Source of the DNA: Rhabditoides inermis
Taxonomy: Eukaryota; Nematoda; Chromadorea; Rhabditida; Rhabditidae
NCBI GenBank assembly: GCA_963966185.1
Contig: CAWZYM010000087.1
Span: 382,501 to 446,500, forward strand
DNA: 64,000 nt
Direction of reading: 5' to 3'
Positions 1 to 15,166 of the stretch are shown in pieces (within the stretch, counting starts at the first letter, position 1; every line of letters begins with the position of its first letter). The notes beneath the pieces are model-generated. The model made no database searches and had not been told where the DNA came from. It was given only the letters and a program-made list of their open reading frames with translations. Both the position numbers and the translations under genes were made by a program.

Positions 1-224
1 CATCTCGTATTCCATTTTTCGTTTTTGCGGACCCCGAAAACGGGGGACCCACTAGATGAGTACTCTGCGGGGTCGAAGGAAGACTATGGCACGACACCAT
101 AACCAGCGATTTTCCAACGACTGCTCACGCCTATTTTCGCAATAATGCGCCCGTGGGTGGCGAACCCTGCGGGTTACCTTCGCAGCAGACTGCTACCAAC
201 TTATCACCTTGGTACACCTTGGTC

Positions 225-305
225 AAGCGCCCGGGAAGGGGATCGAACCCTCGACCCACCGGGTGTAGCGAACATCGCTAACCACTACACTACGCGGTCC
301 GTCTT
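225..305 (-). repeat. tRNA-derived SINE or tRNA-like relic
   Basis: On the minus strand there is an A-box-like segment (TAGTGTAGTGGTTAGC) and, downstream, a T-arm/B-box-like segment (GAGGGTTCGATCCCC), the internal RNA polymerase III promoter of a tRNA. The would-be acceptor strands (GGACCGC and the sequence after the T arm) do not pair, so it is not a working tRNA. Related heads occur near 19375-19450 and 37600-37645, which fits a tRNA-derived SINE family. Confidence 0.55.
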
Positions 306-1079
306 CTTCCATATATAGTATAAATGAGCCTTATTCAGTGTTGGCTGTTCTGAAGGTGGAAATGGCGCTGCTTGTAGTGTGGCGCCTCGTACGTGGCGTG
401 CTTCTCTCGGAGACGGACTGTGGTCTACAGGAGGTACAGTTACAGTGCTCGGTCAACAAAGCACGATAAACGAGAGCTACCCGAAAGCTCAGGTATCGTA
501 CTGGTGCAATCATTATCAAAGAGTCACCCTATCACACATACAAATGTCGTACTCTACTTTTCTTTGTGTTTTGCAATGTATCGCTTTATGTAACACGGCA
601 ATAAATATATACATAGTGTTCAAACGATTTTTTAGCAACAAAAAGTTTAGCAACAAAAAGAGACGAATAAAGAAACCACGTTTATCTATGTTTCATAAAT
701 TATTGAGTTTTTTGGGTGGGGAACTGAAGATAAATTATATTATTGCAACCGTGTGAAACGGAACTGTAAAGTAACTTTCAAAGCTCGAAGCCTTGCGAAC
801 TGAAAATCGGAAAACGTGTGAACACGATATGTACACAAGCATTGCATAGAGGAAAAAGCAAAACAAAAATCTCACTGGACAGAGAGGGAGACCGGAATTG
901 TGTGTGGGTGGGTAGAACGTATCGAAACGTATCTCGAAACGTATTATAATATGTACATGGGCGCTAGTGCGCTAGACTGGAGGTGAGAGAGATGGCATAG
1001 TAGTGTCTATCACTCTGCGCCTCCGAAAACGTGTAAGTGCTACAGTATACCGTCTATAGTATACCGTCGGCTACCGTAT
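306..1079. other. Intergenic, no gene recognised
   Basis: Moderately AT-rich sequence. The open frames here lack splice context, family similarity or the GC-rich third positions of the real exons in this window. Short decayed repeats of the type ctatagtataccgt are present near 1040-1075. Confidence 0.5.
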
Positions 1080-1384
1080 CTACTTTCCGTTGTTGAAAGT
1101 ACCGTAGTCGTAGTTGGGCCGTCCGCTCGCGTACGAGTCGACGTAGGCTTTGTGGTGCTGCAGCGGTCGGGACGCGAACTTGACCTGGATTGATTGATTT
1201 ATTGATTGTTGATTATTGATTATTGATTGTTGATTTATCGATTGGTTACCTCCGGCTGTCGCTGCATGCGCGCAATGTACGCGCCCATCTTGGGATAGTG
1301 GAGGCCAGGGAAGTATCTGCAAGAGGTTCTCTCTATCCCTCTCTCTCTTTCCCTCTCTCCCTCTCTCCCTCCCTCTCTCTTTCT

Positions 1385-1416
<32 letters not shown>

Positions 1417-1462
1417 CTTTTCATCTCTATCCATCTCTCTCCCTTTGCTCTCTCTCTTCTCC

Positions 1463-1521
<59 letters not shown>

Positions 1522-2559
1522 CCCCCCCCCCCACCTGAACTGGCTGGTGGGTGTGAGCGTGAGCAGCTCGAGCCTCTCCAGGAACGGCCAGATCATGATG
1601 TCAGCGTAGCCCATCTGACGGCCTGCAAAATTATTGATTAGCTCTAAATCTCTAAATAAATTTCCAATCATTCAACTAACAAACATGTAGAAATCTACTT
1701 TTAATGCCTTTCGAAGACAAGGGCAGATGGAAGAGACCGACCACGACTTACATTAGTGCACCCTATCATCATAGAACACTCTGGCAAACAATAAAACACT
1801 CGCGAATGTCTTCTAGCCACTTTGCATTAGCCGAGAGAGACATCTCCACAGAAGTCACACGGGCCGCCCACGCACCTGTGGCGGCCGATTTCGATCCGAC
1901 GGTGAGTCAAAAGAAGTTTGTATTGACGACCGCGGTTACGCGTTGTCAGAAGACACTACCGTCACCGTGAGATCTCATTACATTTCTTGAAACCGTAACA
2001 CACAGTAGTTTACTGCCCCTCCATTGTCAATGTTTTTGTTTCATGCGCGTGAAGCATTCTTGTCGTGTGATAGGCGTAGGCCCCGCCTCCATGGAACCGA
2101 TCAGTCAACAATGTCAACGACGCCTCGTCATTCGTAAGAGACTGTTCTGACGATACATTTTATTGATAAGCCCTACTTCCATAGACTGACCCCTACCTCC
2201 CCATAGTTCTAAGTATGCTCGCATTAAGTTGCGCGCGGTGGGGTAGATCAGAGGAAGACGGAGAGTCAGCTCTCGGCAATAGCGCGCAAAACGAGAGAGA
2301 CAGACGGTTATGGTACCCTGTTTCGAACTGCAAGCGAGAGGTAGATCGAAAACCTTTGCTCTGGCGGCTATATCTCGACATTCACCCTACCTCCGAAATG
2401 AATTAGTTATGCCTACCTCCATAGAACTGATCTGTGAGCAGCGCCTCGGCGTTCCTCAGCGCCGAGTGGAGGTTCTGGTCGGTCTGTCTCTGAGCAGCCG
2501 GGGCGGAGGAACGGAAGAAGTCGAACAGGGCGTTCATCAACTGGAGGGCGGGAGGTCAG

Positions 2560-2594
<35 letters not shown>

Positions 2595-3535
2595 CCCCCC
2601 ACCGACGACAGTCTCTCCACTAGAATCTTCTGGTGCGCCTTCTCGTAGGCGTCAGTGGGCAGGACGGAAGTCGAAGGGAACAGCTCGTCCAGATACTCCA
2701 CGACGACGTTCGACTCCCACACGATCTGGAAGTAGTGGTTTATTGATTTATAGATTTATTGACTATTGTATTTTGTTTATTTGTTGACTATAGACTGTAT
2801 ATTACTGTTTTATACCAACACGTTGTAGAAATTGTTTTTTGTGATTATCGATCTTAATTCTTAATCGTTTAGCATAGGTTTTATAAAGTATCAAATTTCG
2901 CACGTACAGAGATGCAGACACTATTACATCCATTGAATGCGTCACCGTTTGCATTTTTTGTCATTCTGAAGATAAATGCAAGAACTACTGGATGTCTGAG
3001 AGACAGATAGAAAAACGGGGAGAGAGAGGAGAGAGAGAGAGAGAGAGACAGAGAGAGAGAAATGAGTCACCCCTCGACACATCTGGTCTGCTCTTCGCAC
3101 GTTGTTGGTTTCTTTTTGATCTTTGGCGTCTATTCACGCAAAAGATCGCAAATCAAACACATAAACAAGTCAACGAAAAATTGCCGTGTTGTTTTTCACG
3201 AGTTTTCGTAACCCCTCAAAAAGAAACAAACAAACAAACAAACAAACAAACAAACAACCACCTTTCCGTTGACCTCCAGCGCTGGCACCCTGCCGAGGGG
3301 GCTCTTGGCGAGGAACCAACTAGGGCCTTTGTCCGGGTTCACGTTCACGATCTCGATACTGCAAGATATGGTGATTCGAAATCGCGCGCTTTGCACAGCC
3401 ATTCCAATTCATTTTTTTCCATATCACTTCAAGATTTTGAACATAAAACGTGAAAGTTACTGTCCAATCTGGGCACGCTTTCTGGATGTCTTTTGCCAGT
3501 ACGAACTGAATGTCTGAGCGATAGAGAAAAGAATG

Positions 3536-3595
<60 letters not shown>

Positions 3596-4331
3596 CACTG
3601 ACGGGATGTTTTTCCTAGCCAGGTATATGATGACCCTCTGAGCAAAGGGACAGAACCGCATGCTGTACAGCCGATAGCTATTCGGCGCCAGGAACGGCTC
3701 GAACGACCCTGCAACATCAATAAAAAAGTAATACAAATTATTATCAGGTTACTGTTACTTAAGAGTCGTTCGCAATAAGCATATAGTCGCGCTCTGTCTG
3801 TAAGCTATATGGGAGAAAATAGCGAATCAGCTCGCAGCAATAGCTCGCAAAACTAAAGAGTCAAACTAGTACTCGAGCTGGAGATGGCAGTTTAACTGTA
3901 CCCGCTACTCTAAGGCTACGTAGACATGGACATGGAGTTGAGTTTATTTATTTATTTATTGATATTGATTGATTGTATCGATTCGCTCACCGGGATGCAG
4001 GGTCATGGAGTTCAACCCGCGGATGTTGCTGCCGGCGACCGAGTAGCTGCTGAACCGGGCTGGCTGACCCTGCACCGCCGGGTGGTACGGCTGCTGCTGG
4101 AAAGGGAGGGCAGGGTGGAGAGAGGGGGGGTGTGCGAATGAATGGTAGGGCTGCTCGAAGACGGACCGTGGTCCGTCTTCGAGCAGCCCTACCATTCAAG
4201 CAGCCCTACCAGACTTACCACTTTATTGTCGCATGCTACTACGTTAGAAAAATGAGAGGGATGTTGGTGGAAGGAATGGTGGGGTGGAGATGTATATAAA
4301 TGTTGGAAGGTAGGGGTGTTCAGAACGCATT

Positions 4332-4376
<45 letters not shown>

Positions 4377-5677
4377 GCCCCTCACCTGCGTCTGCACCTG
4401 GTACTGCGGCTGGGGCACGAACTGGAACTTCGGGGCGGCGGCGACTGTGGGGTAGGAGTGGAAGGAGATGTTCGGCTGGAAAAGAGAAAAGTTGCCGTCA
4501 GTCTCTTCAAAAACACTCCCGAGTGCCCCTGAACACTTCGTAATGCCTTCTGAAAGACCTAACTGCGGAAGTTTCGCAAGAATCCGCATGCCACGGATAG
4601 TTGGAAAGGACCACTACATCAATCATAATAATGTAGTGGTCACTTCCAGCCTTCTGAAGAACCTAACTGCACCTATTATGATTGATGTAGTGGATTCTAG
4701 CGGAACTTCCTAGAGGTCTTCCGGTTACTTCAAACAGCCTCCAAGAAGGCGACGGAACAACATCGCGCTACTTGTGACTATGCTCTCCAACCAGTTCGAA
4801 TTAACGGTTTGCGAAACGACTGACCACTTATGGAGTGTCGTCTGGGAAGTCGCATGCGCGCAAGTAGACATCAGACTTAACCTTTTTGACGAAAGACTCC
4901 CCAAAAGCTTTTCTGATACACAATTGAGTCTGACGCCTTTATGATCAATACTTACCAGCTTACCACTTCATTGTCATTCTTGCCACCTCACTATCACGCT
5001 AGTCGCTAGTCTATCACTACCACTATCACAACTATCACGTTAGGAATGTGCTAAAGATGCTGTCACATGCCTAAAAGATCTCATGAACCTCGTCATTCTT
5101 CCCGTATCCACTTTCCTCGGATCAAAAGAGCCTATCCGCCTATCCGGAGAGCTGAGAGTGAGGTGAGTGAGTGAGATTGAAAGTGCAATGCGAGAGTGCG
5201 TGTGAGTGTCTCGTCTCTCTCTATGTGTGTGGAGACCACTTCTGTTTGTTTGTTTGCTCTCTCTCTCCCCTCTCTCTCCCTCTCACACACACTTTCTCTC
5301 TCAACCACCTCGCTTCCGGTCAGCCGCGTCTAGATCAGATTAATAGATCAACGAGTGATTAACACGAGCGATCGACGATCAGCGTTGTTTCTTTCTCTTT
5401 TTTCGTTCCGTTTGTTTCTGTGTTGTTTGGCTGGACGAAAACCGCGGTTTGTAGTCGCAACATGTTCCGAATACCTTCCGAAAGACACAGCACCAATGCG
5501 CAAAACGGACAGATGAAAGATAACCTTAAAGTCTCCACCAAAAGAGCCGCATTTTTCAACATGAAGTTCAAGTACTGGTGAAAGAGAAAAGACGAAGGTT
5601 CGTTGGTTTAGTCTTTGTTTTATTCGTCGAACAGTGACCAATCGTCCTTCAAGTACCTTACCCGAACGGCTCCCCCT

Positions 5678-5727
<50 letters not shown>

Positions 5728-6057
5728 CGAAAAAAACATCGGTGTGAGTGAGCCACCCTCGGTGTGGAGTGTGTTCACTGTTTCAAGTGCTCCCGTGGAC
5801 ACATAATTCTCTCTCACTCCACCCACAAACTGACCAATCACCACTCTATCACTCTATCACCCATTCCCACGATAAGCATTTTCAAAGAGCCTCCATCAAA
5901 CCACAAACTACAAAACACGCAACACAAAACTCACCCTTGCCATCCCGACTCCGGCCGAATCCACAAACGTGGTGGCGAGATGCGAGAGGAACTGCACGCA
6001 GAGCGCCGCCGACGTCGAGCAGTTGCCCACCGCCATATGTGCAACCCTGCACATCAT
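1080..6057 (-). CDS. Glutathione S-transferase omega class
   Basis: Transfers glutathione or acts as a thioltransferase/dehydroascorbate reductase; omega GSTs are mostly cytosolic. Exons read on the minus strand: 5935-6057 (tentative), 4386-4475, 3991-4096, 3603-3708, about 3256-3355, 2604-2727, 2416-2541, 1534-1622, about 1247-1317 and 1080-1184. The thioredoxin-like half carries [13 protein letters not shown] with the omega catalytic Cys, followed by [11 protein letters not shown] and [17 protein letters not shown] for glutathione binding. The helical half follows ([13 protein letters not shown]) and the protein ends [10 protein letters not shown]. The core from MTLHPG is about 240 residues, the usual omega length. 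In-phase upstream exons add a Pro/Gln/Tyr-rich extension of about 100 residues. The first exon is supported only by a good donor and matching phase, so the true start may lie at 4475 or 4006 instead. Several introns open with (CT)n tracts on the coding strand. Confidence 0.9.
1333..1520. repeat. (CT)n microsatellite in GST intron
   Basis: Imperfect CT/CCCTCT tract followed by about 50 bp of pure CT and a C14 run. It fills the intron between the last-but-two and last-but-one coding exons of the glutathione transferase gene. Confidence 0.9.
2205..2395 (+). repeat. Dispersed repeat (GGGGTAGATC family)
   Basis: Contains the recurring blocks GGTGGGGTAGATCAGAGG, GAGAGTCAGCTC, GGCAATAGCGCGCAAAAC and GAGGTAGATCGAAAAC. 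The same blocks, in the same order, recur at 34995-35170 (-), 40003-40145 (+), 41385-41525 (-), 41757-41945 (+) and 41948-42090 (-), and more decayed near 3790-3900. No coding capacity is visible, so it is a non-autonomous interspersed element located here in an intron. Confidence 0.75.
4139..4210. repeat. Perfect 29-bp hairpin plus third partial copy
   Basis: Positions 4139-4167 and 4170-4198 are exact reverse complements separated by only 2 bp (core CGAAGACGGACC gt GGTCCGTCTTCG). A third partial copy (agcagccctacc) follows at once at 4199-4210. It lies in an intron of the glutathione transferase gene. Confidence 0.9.
4333..4373. repeat. (GA)n microsatellite
   Basis: Uninterrupted GA run a few bases downstream of the donor site of exon 4386-4475 of the minus-strand glutathione transferase gene. 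Confidence 0.9.
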
Positions 6058-6724
6058 ACGGGTTACTGTAGCAACACGGGCGGTGCAATGGACGCGTACT
6101 ATACATAACAACTATAGGAACAGGAGGGGTGATGGCGCGGCGTGTAGCCTCTGAGTGAGTGTGTGAGATGAGAGGGTCCGCCGCCGCCTCAGGGACCACC
6201 GCCTCCCGCCCCACAGTGCCGCATCCGGTCCCAGTAAGAGAGGGTGGCGAGAGATCGTGGAGAGGCGAGAGGCGCGGACGCGAAAGGAATGCGCAAAGAG
6301 TCCAGGAAGAGCAAGAGACGTGGTGTGCTCTCTCACCACAGACCGTTATGATACGGCACTACCGCTTATTATTGCGTCAGAAATCTCTTGAGCGAGAATC
6401 CAGAGTCCGGAAGTGAAGTGTGACTCACTTTACTACGCATAGCAAAACGATCGAAGAAATACGTGTATCAAACTCATATTCTTAGGATGCGTAAAGCCCG
6501 AAACGCAAAGTGAGCCAGGAAAGATATGGATCGTATTCATATTCATAAAGGTGTGATGTTCAGAGAAAAGGTTATCATTATTCGGGGAAAACCATGATCG
6601 ATGAGGAAAGATGCTGGTGCTGGTGGCTCGCCACACCGGAGCCGCTATAAATAATAGGCGAACAACACTATGAGGGATGTGCGAGAGAGGTGCGATACAT
6701 CATGCGACAAAGCAGTAGCAACAC

Positions 6725-6775
<51 letters not shown>

Positions 6776-8384
6776 AAACACTGCGACTTCGCATGGCCGC
6801 TCATTACAACAAGTATACATACAGCTGTAAAGCCTGCTGACTGAATGCACACATCTGGAGCCGCCCCAGCAACAACGGAAAAAAGAGAAGAGCGAAAAAA
6901 GTGAAAAAAGGGGGGCGAACTATAAACAATAACGATCGCCTGTGAGCAATATGCACGCGCCCGCGCACGCACCCCCTCCGGGCCCCTTGAAACTGGCGGG
7001 GGGGGGGGAGAGCGTGAGTGGTCCGTCTCCAACGCCTGCGCGCTCCTCGCTAGCCACACTCTCACCTGCGTATCACACAGCAGCTACGCAGTCAATTAGC
7101 GGGAGCACATGCGTACGAGTATACCAGTCTAGGGAGGCGAGACTGAACGAATCTCGCCCGAGGGGGGAGCTCGGGTTACTCACACTCAGATCACACATCT
7201 CACACCGCAAATACACCCACAACGCCTCTGGTTACCTGGTGAGACTTCTTCCGGGCGCGCCTAGTCTGCTGACTCTATGCGAAAACACTACCGCCGCGAT
7301 ATAGTATACCGTATTACTCTAGTAGCGCTACAGTAATGACTATGTGAGTGCGATAACGTGTTTCCCTCATTTTCGTTTTTATGCAACCATCCTCTCTCGA
7401 TCAACGAACACTTTTGCCAAACATGAAACACCGCTGATCGAAACATGCTGATGCGTCGCACTCTCTCATCTCACTCCAGCCAGACCGGACGTCGTCCACT
7501 TGAGAAGACTGCATGAGACACACTTCCCCATTGCTCGGCTACACTTTTTGACGATCCACCCTCTCTCTCTCTCTCTCTCCCTCTCTCTTCTCTCCCTCCC
7601 TCTCTCCCTCTGAATGGAAATGTGAGTGTAGAGTGCGATCAAATTGAGATCCTCGTGTCCCAAACAAACAGACGACAATCGAAACCGGGATATGGGAGCG
7701 ATAGACGAAAAAGAGACGGAGCCGCATCCGACAACACCATTTATCCCACACAACACAACAGAAAAAGCGAGAGCGAGACAAATACAGCGATCCGGAGGCT
7801 AAAGTGAACTGGGGGCTACTCGGGGGGAAGGGTCAATGCGACTAGGATATACGGTACGATTCAACGGTTAACAAGTTATTAGAATGGGTATACGGTATAT
7901 TCAACGGGTAACAATCATTATTAGAACATGCCAATCAGTACATAACAATTCCTGAATACTGATTCTAGAGAAACACTGATCTGATTAGAACACTGATTAG
8001 AAAGAGACAACAGAACAGAAAGATTCGTGCATATCTAGGCGGTGCGCTATCGAGAAAGCAAGCGGATATATGAAAGGGGGCAAATGCGCCTTCGTTGAAA
8101 GAACGATGCGACCGCCGCACGCTCACAGAGCAATCCGGTTACTGTAGTGTACTGTATCTCTACCGTACTCTGGAGAGTGCAGCGGAGAGCGGGGCGCGGT
8201 ACCAAGGGCATTTGCCAACGACAACATTCGCGTACATTGCATGCGAGATAAACACTATGCTAAATGGTAGAATACGTTTCACTGGCAATACGTTGCTGGA
8301 TAAACACTATAACAACATGCGTGTGACCAGGTAGGTAGGACACGTTTCACTAAGAATACGTAATACGATACTCAGAGATACGTT
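6058..8384. other. Intergenic with microsatellites, no gene assigned
   Basis: Holds a pure (CT)n run at 6727-6769, a shorter CT tract near 7560-7600 and scattered decayed repeats. A TATAAA-like block at 6648-6653 has no supported gene downstream. No exon could be supported by family similarity; a 5' untranslated exon or promoter of the glutathione transferase gene is possible. Confidence 0.4.
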
Positions 8385-10288
<1,904 letters not shown>

Positions 10289-10303
10289 CTGAACACAGTC
10301 AAT
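10289..10303 (-). other. Splice acceptor abutting SBDS start codon
   Basis: Minus strand reads TTGACTGTGTTCAG immediately before ATG: a pyrimidine-rich tract and AG with no spacer to the initiator. This suits a spliced-leader addition site or the end of a 5' UTR intron. Confidence 0.55.
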
Positions 10304-11245
10304 AAATCAATTATATTATGACTTGATAGATATAACTAGGGAAATAACAACCCCATCAAACACTCAAACGAAACAACTCAATCACAAAAATCGTTTATGC
10401 ACACCATTCAATAGACACACAAACGTAACAACATCCTCATACATTTTGATGTGAATCTTGTAGAGACACTGAGAGCCCTCTACATAATATAAAGTACCAT
10501 ATTAACTATACATTCATCTATATACATTGATATTGGAAGGGAGTGGGGGTAAAGCTGTAAGTGTACATGCGGGGAGGATTACAAGAGGAACGCTACAGAA
10601 AAATCAATAAATCGATTCCTTCATGCAAAATGACTACTTGTGTAAACGGCCCGAATTCGGCAAAATTGATTTGACAAACGACAAAAACGCCTAGAGAAAG
10701 GACAATGAGCGCGGGGTGGGATGAGAATCGGGTGGGAACGGAGGGGAACAGCTGATCGATGCATCAATCGATACAGTCAATCAATAGACCGCCAAGATAA
10801 GGCGGAGCGGGAGGGTGTGAGGTGAAGCGATTCGAGAGACCGACGCCGCCCGAAATCACAATTCAATTATTTGCTTTTTGACGTAGATGGGAGAAAATAA
10901 GAGGGGGGATCTATCTAGTAACACACAAGACATATGGCGACTCGGGAAGAACAGGGGGATGGGGGAGAGGGTAGAGAGAGCGCGAAAGAGAAACACGGTG
11001 AACGACATAATAGAATCTCACGGACACACACTTGAGTGTAAACAGACAGGTTGGCCGACCGATGTTGAATTGGCTGAGAGAGAGAAGAGGTGGCATCGGA
11101 ACGTGACACTAAAATAAACACCAACTTGAACTAAACCCAAAGGGAACAGAACAGAGCAATAATGCTCCAGACCAGATGAAAATAGTGGCCGAACGCCGAG
11201 CGCAGTTCGCGACCGAGATACATGGGTGCAGGGACTTACTCACTC
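10304..11245. other. Intergenic between SBDS and the CHIC gene
   Basis: Mixed-composition sequence with no exon that can be supported on either strand. It should contain the SBDS promoter and the 3' UTR of the upstream minus-strand CHIC gene. Confidence 0.5.
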
Positions 11246-12006
<761 letters not shown>

Positions 12007-12556
12007 CACCAGCCCCGGCAAGTGCGAGCTGAAACGAAAGTGAAGTGCGGAGAAAGGAGTGAAGGAGGGATGGTGTGGAGTGGTGATGTGAGTATTAGAG
12101 AAGTTGAACGCGAAATACACAGTTTATAACGAACAAAATGTGTTTTACATGTTGTGAGTGGTATGTAAAGTGAATTCGAAAATTCGAAAATATACGAAAA
12201 AGTGCATTGTACTTTTGCTACTTTTGCAAAAGTCAGTTATGTGACCACGAAATGGAGCTCTATAGGTAAGCGAACAGTGGTAATTTGCATCACAATTGAT
12301 AGAAGGGATATTGAAGATTCTTCTTATAACAAAACAAAAACACAAACAACATCAGAAGTTTTCAAAACGGTTCAAAATAGGCTCGCGCGCTTTTGACACT
12401 TATCGATTTCCGAGAATGAAACGCGTCAACAACCAACAGAACTGCGCAGTTCAGTCCTTTTGCGCACCGCCTTTTCGTTTCAAAAATGGATTTATTGATT
12501 TATTTTGTTCTCGTTGATGTTTTGTTGATATTCCATACGTAGTTTCATCACATAGA
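12007..12556. promoter_or_regulatory. Divergent promoter region
   Basis: 550 bp between the start of the minus-strand CHIC gene and the plus-strand RBM7-like gene. It must hold both promoters. No TATA box in a convincing position was seen. Confidence 0.45.
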
Positions 12557-14697
12557 ATGGGTGACACTGCCGAACGAACAATATACGTCACTGGTCTCCA
12601 TGCAGACGTCACAGATGACCTGCTCGAGGAGCTCTTCACGCAGGTGTGTTTCATTGTTTCTGTTATTGTTTACCTGCGTACACATTTCACAAGGGGGGAG
12701 GTGGTTAAGTCTTCCACTCGGATTTTCAATCTGAAGGCATAATGCGAAAGCCCTTGGTCTGATGAACTTTCTCTAAGGCTCGAGAGCAGAAATGATTATA
12801 GAGAACGCCGTTCAGTATCGTAGACCTTTGGTGCCTTTTGCCTTGATGCGAGTGGTTGTTGAACACGGATAGTGTGCGTTGTAAAAATGCAATTGTGTCA
12901 TGTGTTGTTGTTAGCCTTATTCCGACACACAACACATTCAACCTACAATGGGGGGAGGGGATTGGAGGACCTTAGCTAGAACAGTGCTATCCAGCTCTCG
13001 ATATATTTGCATGTGTACCTACATTCCAGATCGGCCCGATCGAGTCGTGCGTGATCCGGAACACGGAGAACGGCAGCGGCAAGTTCCGCTACTGTCTGTG
13101 CACATTCGAGGACGAGGAGTCGGTGCCATTCGCCATCACCACACTGGACGAGGTAATAGTAATAGGATTTATTATTGTAATTATAATTATACTTGTTTAT
13201 CTATTAGGTGAAGCTGTTCCGCCAGCCCATCTCCGTCAAACCCAAGGGCGGCAGCAAACAGGTACGTCCGTGTCGTGTATCATTTTTACGTGGAACGTGG
13301 TCATCTTGCTTTGCTTGAGCCGTAGATAGGCCTTCGTTTGCCTATTTGTTTATCGTTTAAGAGGTTGAGCAAATGTGCTTGAGATGAGTTATTGCATGGT
13401 TGAGATGAGTTATGATTGCGAGTTCTGATGCTCTGTTCGTGAGTGCGTGTGAAAGCGAGTGCGAGCTATATTCTGATGCTCGCAAACTTCAAACGCATGT
13501 TCAGGATGAGATCTACAAGGCGGCGAAGCGCGCGCGGCAGTCGGCCGGACCATCTCCCTCCTCCAACAGCCACGGATACAGCAGCAGCAGTCGGTACGAC
13601 GTCCGCGACAGCAGAAAGAGGCCGGCGGGGTGAGTGAACTTATAAAATATTTAAATATATCAATCTAGAAATCCCATAGTTTTTTTTTATTATCGAGATC
13701 CGCGGGCGAGTGACACTGACAATTCTAAAAATGCAATTTGTTTCGAAAAGTTGCAATGCAGAAATTTGATTGTATTGCCCTGAAGTTGCAGTCAGTCTCA
13801 ACGAAACTTTTCGAAATATATCCTGAAGAGACTGACCACATCATGAAGTGAACACTTCCTTTGCAGTTCGCATCGTGTGCGGGAGGAGAACTGGCGTCAG
13901 TCGCACGTGCTGCCCCCTCCGCCGCCGCCGCCTCGCATGCCCGAGCCGATGGGCTACCCGCCCGGACCGCCCCCATTCAACACGATCACCCAGTGTGAGT
14001 CTCTCATGATATTAATTATTGATTGATATTTCGATCCGATCGGACCAACGCCATGAGTGTCTCCTGATATTTTTTGATGTTCTGATCCGATCGGACCGCC
14101 GCCATTCATAACGGTCACTCTGTGTGAGAGTGTGAGTGTCTCCTGATCGTTCTGATCCGCCCGCAGCCTGCCACCGCCAAAGCTCACTCAGTGATCATGT
14201 TCTAGCAACATTGTTATCAGTATGATCATGTAAACGTAGTGTTGCATCATTTACTATTGACAATTCAGATTCCCTTCCCCGCTCGGCGCCCCCTCCGCCG
14301 CGACAGATCTTCCACTCGGGACCCGACACTCCTAACAGGTATGCGGCCGATGCGGCGTCTCGTCGTCATGTTGGTCGATCAGAGATGTGTTGAGAATAGA
14401 CCACCACGGCATACAGTAGGGCCAAAAAGATGTTAGACTGACTGGCGAATAACGGGGGAATCATAGTGACCGCCTAGGCGCTACTCGAACGTGCCGGAAG
14501 GCGTCTCGTCTCGCGAGTGGGCGCTGTGGGGTGCGGGAGCTGTGGAGAGGCACGCGATCCGCGACGACAAGAAGGAGTGGAACAGGCAGAGGGACGCGCA
14601 CGATATGCGCGAGATGAGGGAGGGCAGGGACAGACATGGAGGAGGGCACAGGGGAGGAGGAGGAGGATACCATTCGCGCGGCGGTAGGCGGCACTGA
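12557..14697 (+). CDS. RBM7-like RRM protein
   Basis: RBM7 is the RNA-binding subunit of the nuclear exosome targeting (NEXT) complex. Seven exons: 12557-12643, 13030-13152, 13208-13261, 13505-13629, 13867-13994, 14269-14338 and 14478-14697. They join to 268 residues, near the human 266. The RRM covers about residues 6-90, with RNP2 TIYVTGL and a degenerate RNP1 (GKFRYCLCTF). The family block EESVPFAITTLDEVKLFRQP follows, where RBM7 has VSVPYAMNLLNGIKLYGRP. The tail is rich in Ser, Pro (a run of seven) and ends Gly/Arg-rich (RGGRRH), consistent with RNA binding. The family match rests mainly on the RRM, so another small RRM family remains possible. Confidence 0.82.
13781..13840. repeat. Short MITE copy (GTCAGTCTCTTC family)
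   Basis: Left end GAAGTTGCAGTCAGTCTC and right end GAAGAGACTGACCACATC form the terminal inverted repeat of a family seen better at 33129-33310 and 40600-40734. This copy lies in intron 4 of the RBM7-like gene. Confidence 0.6.
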
Positions 14698-14962
14698 GGT
14701 GGGCGTGGCCTGCATTGTTAGCATCTCATCTCTCTCTTTTCTCGCGACCTCGTCTTTGTGCGGTGAACTGTGTTCCGTTGTTGTTTTGCTTCACCCCACG
14801 GGTCTAGCCTGTATCTTCTATTGTTGACTCTTGTCTTGTTGCGTCTTAATATTATTTGTCTGATTATTATGGCTGCATTTTGCAAGATAAATATTGTCGA
14901 TAGGCGGGAACGGTTTATAATGTGGTCTAGGTTATGTACAGAGGTATAGTAGATGAGTGAGT

Positions 14963-15117
14963 CTAGCTGCGGACGAGCATCTCCTGCGTTTCCACTTCGA
15001 TCCCGCCGGCTCTCCTCTTCTTGGCTGGCATCTCGTTCGGGAGGACGATGCCCTTGGTCTCCTTGATGAAGAGCTGCAAGTGGCAGGGTGAGAGGGAGAG
15101 AGAGACGGTGATAGAGG

Positions 15118-15166
<49 letters not shown>

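Noticed and set aside
225..305. Functional tRNA gene
   Set aside because: A and B boxes are present but the acceptor stem does not pair; related fragments elsewhere indicate a SINE.
379..756. 125-codon plus-strand frame near the left end
   Set aside because: AT-rich, no family similarity, no splice partners, codon use unlike the true exons.
5884..6108. Plus-strand gene at the exon near 6 kb
   Set aside because: The splice donor (GTGAG) is on the minus strand, and the minus frame ends in the phase needed by the next GST exon.
6648..6653. TATAAA as promoter of a plus-strand gene
   Set aside because: No supported exon follows within 2 kb on the plus strand.
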